From NCBI GenBank assembly GCA_029881835.1, contig JAOULV010000107.1, positions 1 to 5,505 of the forward strand: a DNA stretch of 5,505 nt, written 5' to 3'. Positions within the stretch are counted from its first letter, which is position 1. Each line of letters begins with the position of its first letter. Made by a program: the position numbers and the translations under genes. Below, piece after piece: positions 1 to 5,505 of the stretch. The notes under the pieces are model-generated. The model was not told where the DNA came from and ran no database searches. It was given only the letters and a program-made list of their open reading frames with translations. The DNA is from Rhodospirillaceae bacterium (GTDB lineage: Bacteria > Pseudomonadota > Alphaproteobacteria > Rhodospirillales > Magnetovibrionaceae).

Positions 1-1
1 T

Positions 2-922
2 GTTTTAGATAACCTCAACGAAGTTCTGGGCCCGCACTTTTTCCCGAATAAAAATGACGGCACCGACCCGCGTTCATGTCCCAAATGCAAAACCGGCGAG
101 CTTTCATTAAAACTGGGCCGCTTTGGTGCGTTTATTGGCTGTTCCGATTACCCGGAATGCACCTATACCCGCCAGCTGGCGGCTGACGGTGGGGCGGTAG
201 AAGGAAGCATCGAGGCCGAACTTGACGCCGGACCAATAGAACTGGGCCAAGATCCGGAAACCGGATTAGACGTTACCATGCGCAAAGGGCCATACGGGGC
301 TTATGTGCAATTGGGTGAACAAGAAGAAGGTTCAAAGAAAAAACCCAAACGCGCATCGCTGGATAAAGGCCAAGACCTGAAAGATGTTGATTTGGAATTT
401 GCCATGGGGCTTTTAGCGTTGCCCCGCGATGTTGGCCTGCACCCCGAAGACGGGACAATGATTGAAGCCGGCATTGGGCGTTTTGGCCCTTATGTTAGAT
501 GGGCGGGAATGTTTGTCAGCTTGAAAGAAGATGACCCGCTGGAAATTGGTATCAACCGGGCGGTTACCATAATTGCCGACAGTGGTAAAAAGCCGCCGCG
601 CCAACTTGGAATGTATCCCGGAAGCAAAAAACCAATATCGGTTAAAACCGGACGCTGGGGCCCGTTTGTTTCATTTGGAAAGCTTCGCATCAATATCCCC
701 AAAGATGAAGACGGCGAAACCATGACCCTTGAGCGCGCGATTGAATTGCTAGAAGCGCGCGCCGCCAAGGACACCAAGGTTGTTTTGCCAAAGCCAAAAG
801 CCAAGGCAAAAGCAAAAACCAAAAAAAAGGCCGCAAAGAAAAAAGCAAAAAGCAAAAAGAAGCCGGCAAAGGCCAAAACAACTGATGGCGATGATGCCGC
901 CCCAACAAATTCCAGCGACTGA
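2..922 (+). CDS. topA: DNA topoisomerase I, C-terminal part (5' end outside window)
   Basis: Type IA topoisomerase that relaxes negatively supercoiled DNA in the cytoplasm. Only the last 306 residues are here; the frame is open from base 2, so an ATG at 278 is internal and not the start. The Toprim and catalytic-tyrosine domains lie upstream of the window. Visible (partial numbering): a four-cysteine zinc finger, C26-x2-C29-x17-C47-x5-C53, of the topoisomerase C-terminal type. It is followed by repeated Gly-aromatic modules: GRFGAFIGC just before C47, KGPYGAYV near 94-101, GRFGPYV near 159-165 and GRWGPFV near 218-224. The protein ends in a Lys/Ala-rich tail (about 258-297) and a short acidic/polar end. 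Such modules and basic tails are known in alphaproteobacterial TopA, where they help bind DNA. The stop is 14 nt before rnr, suggesting one operon. Identity is firm; only the truncation limits it. Confidence 0.95.
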   Translation, partial: VLDNLNEVLGPHFFPNKNDGTDPRSCPKCKTGELSLKLGRFGAFIGCSDYPECTYTRQLAADGGAVEGSIEAELDAGPIELGQDPETGLDVTMRKGPYGAYVQLGEQEEGSKKKPKRASLDKGQDLKDVDLEFAMGLLALPRDVGLHPEDGTMIEAGIGRFGPYVRWAGMFVSLKEDDPLEIGINRAVTIIADSGKKPPRQLGMYPGSKKPISVKTGRWGPFVSFGKLRINIPKDEDGETMTLERAIELLEARAAKDTKVVLPKPKAKAKAKTKKKAAKKKAKSKKKPAKAKTTDGDDAAPTNSSD

Positions 923-936
923 CGCGTTTTAAAAAA

Positions 937-3219
937 TTGGCAAAAAAAACCAAATCACCATTTCCCACCCGTGAGCAAATCCTGAAATATGTTCAGGAAA
1001 CCCCGGGCCGGATCGGCAAGCGTGAATTAGCGCGCGCATTTCAGCTTGATGCCGGACAAAAAATACTTCTTAAAAAAGAACTTAAAATCATGGCCGAAGA
1101 CGGCCTGATTGAACGCGCCCACGGCAAAAGTTACGGCCAGCCCGGAACATTGCCCAGCGTAAGCGTGCTTGAAGTATCAGGCACCGATATTGACGGCGAA
1201 ATATTGGCCAAACCGGTTGAGTGGAAATTTGATGCGCCACCACCGCTTGTATACATGGCGCCAATGCGCGCCGGACAGCGCGCGCTGGCAAATGGCGAAC
1301 GGGTTTTGGCAAAACTGGAACGCCTAGCCGATATGCACGAAGGGCGCATAGTTTACGAAGCCAGAACCATAAGGCGCATTGCCCATGCACCCACCGAAAC
1401 CTTGGGCGTATACCGCGAAGGTCCGGCAGGCCAAGGCCGGGTACGCTCAACCAACAGGCGCCATAAATCAGAATTTTTTGTTGCCGATGACAGTGGAATT
1501 AAATTGTTTGACGGTGATTTGGTTTTAACCGAAGCGGTTGGGGGAAAACACCTTGGCCTGCCCAAGGTAAAGATACAAAAAAAATTAAGCGCCACTGGGG
1601 CGAAATCAATTTCGCTGATTGCCATTTATGAACACGACATCCCCAACCGCTTCCCCGAAAGTGTGGTGGACGAAGCCGAGCGGGCCAAGGCCGCCCCATT
1701 GGGTAAACGCGAAGATTTGCGCGACATGGCATTAATCACAATTGATGGTGCCGATGCGCGCGATTTTGATGATGCGGTCTTTGCCGAACCCGACCCGGAA
1801 AACAAAGGCGGTTGGCATCTGATTGTCGCCATCGCCGATGTGTCATGGTATGTGCGCCCCGAAAGCCCATTGGACGTTGAAGCTTACAAACGCGGTAATT
1901 CGGTTTATTTCCCTGACCGGGTGGTGCCAATGTTGCCAGAGGCACTTTCCAACGGCTGGTGCTCGTTAGTTGAAGGCGAAGACCGCCCCTGCATCGCTGC
2001 GCATATGTGGATTGATGCTGGCGGTAACTTAACCCGCCATCGTTTTGTCAGGGCGTTGATGCGTTCACGCGCGCGTACCACGTACGAACAAATCCAAGAA
2101 GCCCGTGACGGGCGGCCCAACAAACTTACCCGCCCATTGATGGACGGCGTAATTGCCCCGCTTTATGGCGCCTATGAAACATTGCTAAAGGCGCGCGAAG
2201 CCCGTGGCGTGTTGGAGCTTGACCTGCCGGAAAAGAAAATTGACGTTGATACCGATGGCAAGGTAACGGGCGTTTCGGTCAGGCCACGGTTTGATTCACA
2301 CAAGCTGATTGAAGAATTTATGGTGCTGGCCAATGTGGCCGCCGCCGAAACGCTAGAAAAAATGAAACTGCCGTGCATGTACCGTATTCACGGCGAACCA
2401 TCACGGGAAAAACTGGTTAGCTTAAAAGATTTCTTAGATTCAATTTCCATTCCCTTTTCGCTTGGTCAGGTAATAAGACCAAATCATTTTAACGTCATTT
2501 TACAACGCGCCGCAGACACCCCCAACAGCCATCTTGTTAATCAGGTTGTTTTACGTTCGCAATCACAGGCCGAATATTCGCCAGATAATATTGGTCATTT
2601 TGGTTTAGCGTTAAAACGCTATTGTCATTTTACATCACCCATCAGACGTTATTCCGATTTGCTGGTTCACCGTGCATTGGTTAAGGGGTTGGGCGCGGGC
2701 GAAGGTGCGCTGGAAGATGACCACAAAGATTTTGTCGAAATGGGTGAACACATTTCTGATACCGAACGTCGTGCGTCCGGGGCCGAACGTGATGCGGTTG
2801 ACAGGTTTGCTGCACTTTATCTGTCGGAACGCATTGGTGCGTTATTTAAGGGGCGCATTAGCGGGGTTACGCGGTTTGGGCTTTTTGTTGAATTAAATGA
2901 AACCGGGGCCGATGGCTTGGTCCCCATCCGTACACTAAATGACGATTATTACGAACACGACGAGACCCGCCATATGCTGGTGGGTAAACGCCATGGCAGA
3001 ACTTATCGTCTTGGCGAAGAGGTTGAAGTCATGCTTATGGAGGCAGACCCCATAACCGGTGGCACCACATTTGAAATAATGAACGAAGGCGAGATTAAAA
3101 AATCCCCCAAACCAGCAAATAAAAAACCACTTAAGGGAAAACCTTCAAATAAAAATCAGGGCAAAAAGCCCAAGGGGAAATCCCGCGCATCTAGGCGCCG
3201 GGCAAAAAACGCCAAATAA
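937..3219 (+). CDS. rnr: Ribonuclease R (3'-5' exoribonuclease)
   Basis: Processive 3'-5' hydrolytic exoribonuclease of the RNase II/RNB family; it degrades structured RNA, including rRNA and mRNA fragments. The 760 residues are a normal length. Domains: N-terminal winged helix (about 6-60, PTREQILKYV...GKRELARAF), cold-shock/OB region (about 75-240), RNB catalytic domain (about 250-580), S1 RNA-binding domain (about 633-714) and a Lys/Arg-rich tail (about 718-760). The metal-binding motif IDGADARDFDDAV gives D270, D276, D278 and D279, with the spacing of the E. coli catalytic aspartates. RGNSVYFP carries Y324, likely the RNA-clamping aromatic, and HFTSPIRRYSDLLVHR (564-579) is the second RNB signature. 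The start is TTG at 937: the next in-frame ATG (1090) would remove the winged helix, and the frame is closed upstream by a stop at 892-894. No Shine-Dalgarno is visible; translation may depend on coupling to topA. An upstream CTG at 919 is a less likely start. Confidence 0.96.
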   Translation: MAKKTKSPFPTREQILKYVQETPGRIGKRELARAFQLDAGQKILLKKELKIMAEDGLIERAHGKSYGQPGTLPSVSVLEVSGTDIDGEILAKPVEWKFDAPPPLVYMAPMRAGQRALANGERVLAKLERLADMHEGRIVYEARTIRRIAHAPTETLGVYREGPAGQGRVRSTNRRHKSEFFVADDSGIKLFDGDLVLTEAVGGKHLGLPKVKIQKKLSATGAKSISLIAIYEHDIPNRFPESVVDEAERAKAAPLGKREDLRDMALITIDGADARDFDDAVFAEPDPENKGGWHLIVAIADVSWYVRPESPLDVEAYKRGNSVYFPDRVVPMLPEALSNGWCSLVEGEDRPCIAAHMWIDAGGNLTRHRFVRALMRSRARTTYEQIQEARDGRPNKLTRPLMDGVIAPLYGAYETLLKAREARGVLELDLPEKKIDVDTDGKVTGVSVRPRFDSHKLIEEFMVLANVAAAETLEKMKLPCMYRIHGEPSREKLVSLKDFLDSISIPFSLGQVIRPNHFNVILQRAADTPNSHLVNQVVLRSQSQAEYSPDNIGHFGLALKRYCHFTSPIRRYSDLLVHRALVKGLGAGEGALEDDHKDFVEMGEHISDTERRASGAERDAVDRFAALYLSERIGALFKGRISGVTRFGLFVELNETGADGLVPIRTLNDDYYEHDETRHMLVGKRHGRTYRLGEEVEVMLMEADPITGGTTFEIMNEGEIKKSPKPANKKPLKGKPSNKNQGKKPKGKSRASRRRAKNAK

Positions 3220-3240
3220 AGCCAAAAAAACCAGTAATTT

Positions 3241-3268
3241 TTGAGATTTGGCCCAATCTGCTTACAAT
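3241..3268 (+). promoter_or_regulatory. Candidate sigma70 promoter for the S41 protease gene
   Basis: TTGAGA (3241-3246) and TACAAT (3263-3268) are each one base from the sigma70 consensus and are 16 bp apart. They lie in the only gap between rnr and the protease gene. The expected transcription start, near 3275, leaves a very short leader: about 14 nt to the ATG at 3289, or about 32 nt to the ATG at 3307. I see no convincing terminator in this gap, so read-through from topA-rnr probably adds to expression. This is a motif match only. Confidence 0.5.
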
Positions 3269-3288
3269 TTAGTGACTGATTAAAAAAA

Positions 3289-5064
3289 ATGGGGAATTAT
3301 CCATTTATGGGTATTTTGTCTGTTGTTTCAAACTTTGATTTTTTAGCAGCCATTACAAAACTGGCAATAAAGCGCATGCTTTTAATGTTGGTTATGGGTT
3401 TGGCGCTTGGTGCGTGCGCCAATAATGGCGCGTCAAATGGCGGGTATTCAAACACAGGTCATTTTACCCCCACCAACATCCACGCCACAAACCCCCACAA
3501 ACACGCAGGCAACGAAGATGTGGTTGGTTATTTTGGTTATGAGGAAATACACACCTTAAGCGAAGGCATAGCTGGTATAACCGAACGTTATATTGAAGAT
3601 GTAACAGCGCAAAAATTATCAATTAATGCACTTGAAGGGCTAAGTTCCATTGACCCGAGCATAGATATCAATTTAGCGGGCCTGCAAGACGGCGGGCCCA
3701 AAAGAGTAATTTTACAAATGTCGCCATACGACCATAGCGCGTTTGAACGCGGTCTACCGGTTTTGGTTGATGAATTTACTTTACCCAATAATGCTGATCC
3801 GCGACTTTGGGCCAAATTTGTTTCCAATGTTGTAAATGTTGCCAAAGACCATTCCCCCCTGCTGGGCGAAAGCGGCAAAGAAAAAATTTTGGAATCATTG
3901 TTTGATGGAATGCTTGTCGGGCTTGATATTTTTTCGCGTTACGCCGGACCAACCGAAGCCGACCACAACCGGGCGCGGCGCGAAGGGTTTGGCGGGATTG
4001 GGGTTCATTTTTCTGAAGAGCAAACCATTCTTGGGTTAGGAAAAAAAGGTTTTCCCATAACCAGCGTAACCAAGGGAACGCCGGCAGACAAAGCAGGTTT
4101 CGTGCCGGGTGACAGGATTATTTCGGTTTCGGGCCACAATGTAAGCGGTTACACAATGCGAAAACTTGCATCCATGTTGCGCGGGCCCATAGGCAGCAAA
4201 ATAAAGGTGGGTATTTTGCGCGAGCATGATAATGCGGGGCCAATAATATTTAATCTAGCGCGCGTCCATATTGTTCCCAAAACGGTGCTGTCCGATGTAA
4301 GCAACGGTATTTTAAATATACGCATCAATAGCTTTAACAGGCTTACCGCGGGTGAAGTGCGCGACAGCATAATTGCGCTAAATGATAAAATTGATTCCGG
4401 CGACATTCGCGGTATCGTTATGGATTTGCGCGACAACCCGGGCGGGCTGTTGATGCAGTCGGTCAATGTGGCGGATTTATTTTTAACTAAGGGTGCAATC
4501 GTTTCAACAAATGGACGCCACCATGACAGCGTTCACAAATACCAAGCTGGCGGCATTGATGTGGCCAGAGGTCTTCCGCTTGTTATTTTAATAAACGGTG
4601 ATAGCGCATCTGCGGCAGAAGTTTTGGCTGGCGCGCTTCAAGATCAAGGCCGGGCCGTGGTTATCGGGACAACCACTTTCGGCAAGGGATCGGTACAAAC
4701 GGTACTAAGGTTACCCAACGCGGGGGAAATAACCCTTACTTGGTCCCGCCTTGTAACGCCTTCTGGTTATGCCATTCATCAGTTGGGGATATTGCCCAAT
4801 ATATGCACCAACAATGACATGTCCGTACCGACCCTTGAGAAAATGGCAAAAAATGAAGCCCTGCTTCGCGAATGGCGTGAAATTGGCCTTGATTTCAATA
4901 AAAAGCGATCAGCCATAAGAAAATCATGCCGGGGCGTGGCAAAAGACGAGAACATACCCGCACTAAAGAATTTGGCCAGAAATGTTATCTCTAGTCCTGA
5001 ACTGTATGCCAAAGCCGTAGAAATGACCCTGCCTACAGATAGTGCCAGAATGGCCGATAAATGA
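3289..5064 (+). CDS. S41-family C-terminal processing protease, putative lipoprotein
   Basis: Serine protease of the Tsp/CtpA family, which cleaves envelope proteins from their C-termini. Order: signal region with a hydrophobic run from M30 and lipobox LGAC (C43); a helical N-terminal region (about 60-225) without a motif I can name; a PDZ domain (about 236-330; GIGVHF, PADKAGFVPGDRI); and the S41 core, with RDNPGG at 381-386, S441 in SASAAE, and K466 and Q470 in FGKGSVQ. The Ser-Lys and Lys-Gln spacings (25 and 4) equal those of E. coli Tsp, so it should be active. The C-terminal extension holds C506 and C547. At 591 residues it is longer than a typical CtpA (around 400-480), mostly through the N-terminal region. 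The start is uncertain: ATG 3289 has no Shine-Dalgarno, while ATG 3307 has GGGGA 11 nt upstream. Either leaves a long stretch before the K28-R29 n-region. The lipobox suggests lipidation and envelope anchoring; the target is unknown. Confidence 0.93.
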   Translation: MGNYPFMGILSVVSNFDFLAAITKLAIKRMLLMLVMGLALGACANNGASNGGYSNTGHFTPTNIHATNPHKHAGNEDVVGYFGYEEIHTLSEGIAGITERYIEDVTAQKLSINALEGLSSIDPSIDINLAGLQDGGPKRVILQMSPYDHSAFERGLPVLVDEFTLPNNADPRLWAKFVSNVVNVAKDHSPLLGESGKEKILESLFDGMLVGLDIFSRYAGPTEADHNRARREGFGGIGVHFSEEQTILGLGKKGFPITSVTKGTPADKAGFVPGDRIISVSGHNVSGYTMRKLASMLRGPIGSKIKVGILREHDNAGPIIFNLARVHIVPKTVLSDVSNGILNIRINSFNRLTAGEVRDSIIALNDKIDSGDIRGIVMDLRDNPGGLLMQSVNVADLFLTKGAIVSTNGRHHDSVHKYQAGGIDVARGLPLVILINGDSASAAEVLAGALQDQGRAVVIGTTTFGKGSVQTVLRLPNAGEITLTWSRLVTPSGYAIHQLGILPNICTNNDMSVPTLEKMAKNEALLREWREIGLDFNKKRSAIRKSCRGVAKDENIPALKNLARNVISSPELYAKAVEMTLPTDSARMADK

Positions 5065-5097
5065 TAAATCTGCGGCCACGGTGCACGCAGGCGGCCA
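5051..5097 (+). terminator. Possible weak terminator or hairpin at the end of the protease gene
   Basis: TGGCCG (5051-5056) can pair with CGGCCA (5092-5097), and inside it CTGCG (5070-5074) can pair with CGCAG (5086-5090). A short T run (TTTTA) follows. The structure overlaps the protease stop codon, has large unpaired loops and only a weak U-tract. A second CGGCCA (5073-5078) offers a competing partner for the left arm. It is at best a leaky terminator separating the protease gene from rpmG. Confidence 0.25.
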
Positions 5098-5158
5098 TTT
5101 TACCTTAGGTTTTTTGCAAAAATCCCCATATTGCGCCCATATGCAAGGATTTGAGGTC

Positions 5159-5186
5159 TTGACAGATTTTGCCCTGACTGTATGGT
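5159..5186 (+). promoter_or_regulatory. Candidate promoter of rpmG
   Basis: A perfect -35 box TTGACA (5159-5164) is followed after 16 bp by TATGGT (5181-5186), which keeps the TAT and final T of the -10 consensus. The predicted transcription start is near 5193, giving a leader of about 60 nt before rpmG. A strong dedicated promoter suits a ribosomal protein gene. No operator sequence is evident. Confidence 0.5.
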
Positions 5187-5213
5187 TCGGCGCTCTAAAC
5201 ACCGGATTTCAAC

Positions 5214-5236
5214 CCTCGGCCACAAAGGGCCTGAGG
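5214..5236 (+). promoter_or_regulatory. Leader hairpin just upstream of the rpmG ribosome binding site
   Basis: CCTCGGCC (5214-5221) pairs with GGCC (5228-5231) plus GAGG (5233-5236), giving eight base pairs with one bulged T (5232) and a six-base loop, ACAAAG. It ends 7 nt before the AGGA Shine-Dalgarno (5244-5247), within the predicted rpmG 5' leader. No T run follows, so it is not an intrinsic terminator. It could stabilise the mRNA or influence translation; I do not recognise it as a named RNA family. Confidence 0.35.
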
Positions 5237-5255
5237 CTATTACAGGACGTAAATT

Positions 5256-5423
5256 ATGGCTAAACCTGCAACTATTTTGATAAAACTGCTAAGCACAGCG
5301 GACACTGGTTTTTATTATGTAACCAAGAAAAACCCGCGCAACCAGACCGAAAAAATGGAAATGCGCAAATACGACCCGGTTGTGCGCAAACACGTTATTT
5401 TCAAGGAAGCCAAAATTAAATAA
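5256..5423 (+). CDS. rpmG: 50S ribosomal protein L33
   Basis: Small basic protein of the large ribosomal subunit, located near the E-site tRNA. The 55-residue product starts MAKPATILIKL, contains STADTGFYYVTKKNPR and RKYDPVVRKHV, and ends KEAKIK: full length, and close to the alphaproteobacterial L33 pattern. It has no cysteines, so it is the zinc-independent (C-) type, without the CxxC pairs of C+ L33. The ATG start is supported by AGGA (5244-5247) with 8 nt spacing, the clearest Shine-Dalgarno in the window. It has its own candidate promoter and leader hairpin upstream and an intrinsic terminator downstream, so it is probably transcribed alone. Confidence 0.97.
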   Translation: MAKPATILIKLLSTADTGFYYVTKKNPRNQTEKMEMRKYDPVVRKHVIFKEAKIK

Positions 5424-5454
5424 TCTGGTGCGCACCCTGTCGCACTAAATAATT

Positions 5455-5485
5455 AAGGCCGCATCTTAAAATAGGTGCGGCCTTT
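5455..5485 (+). terminator. Rho-independent terminator after rpmG
   Basis: AAGGCCGCA (5455-5463) is perfectly complementary to TGCGGCCTT (5476-5484). A T-G wobble and a C-G pair extend the stem inward to an eight-base loop (5466-5473). The 3' side runs into T-rich sequence (TTTATTGTTGTTTATT). It begins 31 nt after the rpmG stop. The left flank is A/T-rich, so it might also stop transcripts arriving from the other side. Confidence 0.88.
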
Positions 5486-5505
5486 ATTGTTGTTTATTGA
5501 CGATT

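Noticed and set aside
490..876. A 128-residue - strand frame with a hydrophobic Phe/Ala-rich start, like a membrane protein
   Set aside because: The Phe/Leu/Ala run is the reverse complement of the lysine-rich topA tail (AAA read as TTT), a known artefact.
278..922. A stand-alone 214-residue protein starting at ATG 278
   Set aside because: The same frame is open back to base 2 and encodes the topoisomerase zinc finger and first C-terminal repeat, so the ATG is internal to topA.
1577..1584. A8 run in rnr as a programmed frameshift site
   Set aside because: The main frame continues through intact RNase R domains, and I see no stimulatory structure or useful alternative product.
3221..3252. 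GCCAAA...TTTGGC inverted repeat as an rnr terminator
   Set aside because: The stem is mostly A-T with a poor middle and is not followed by a T run; the region is better explained as a promoter.
4963..5202. A 79-residue - strand reading frame over the same gap
   Set aside because: It overlaps the protease end on the opposite strand and lacks a recognisable motif or ribosome site; it is best explained by chance.
5042..5263. A 73-residue + strand reading frame across the protease-rpmG gap
   Set aside because: It overlaps the protease end and the rpmG start, runs through the promoter and leader hairpin, has no good ribosome site, and resembles no family I know.
5427..5436. Palindrome GGTGCGCACC as an operator site
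   Set aside because: It lies just after the rpmG stop with no promoter nearby, and a single 10-bp palindrome is expected by chance or as part of the hairpin there.

Overview
The window is a stretch of ordinary bacterial chromosome, all coded on the + strand. It reads as alphaproteobacterial. The L33 protein (MAKPATILIKL..., ending in KEAKIK) and the RNase R N-terminus match the alphaproteobacterial versions of these families as I know them. DNA topoisomerase I with repeated GRFGPYV-type C-terminal modules and a Lys/Ala-rich tail, followed directly by rnr, also fits. Base composition is about half GC by eye. I would guess a Rhodospirillales-like or marine uncultured lineage, but the window does not settle that.

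Layout: (1) 2-922, the 3' end of topA (zinc finger, C-terminal repeats, basic tail), cut off by the left window edge. (2) 937-3219, complete rnr (RNase R), 14 nt after topA, with a TTG start and no visible Shine-Dalgarno; the two genes are very likely one transcript. (3) 3220-3288, a short gap with a good sigma70-type promoter. (4) 3289-5064, a PDZ-containing S41 (C-terminal processing) protease with a lipoprotein signal and an intact Ser/Lys/Gln catalytic set. (5) 5065-5255, a non-coding gap with a candidate weak terminator, a consensus -35 promoter and a leader hairpin just before the next ribosome binding site. (6) 5256-5423, rpmG (ribosomal protein L33), 55 aa. (7) 5424-5505, a strong intrinsic terminator.

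How the genes relate: topA and rnr are nucleic-acid housekeeping enzymes (supercoil relaxation, structured-RNA decay) and both end in lysine-rich tails. The S41 protease is probably an envelope lipoprotein with its own promoter, so it is a neighbour and not a pathway partner. rpmG is a separate, strongly expressed ribosomal unit. I found no mobile element, CRISPR array, tRNA, rRNA or new system. The points worth a second look are small: start-site choices, the rpmG leader hairpin, and the unusual N- and C-terminal parts of the protease.
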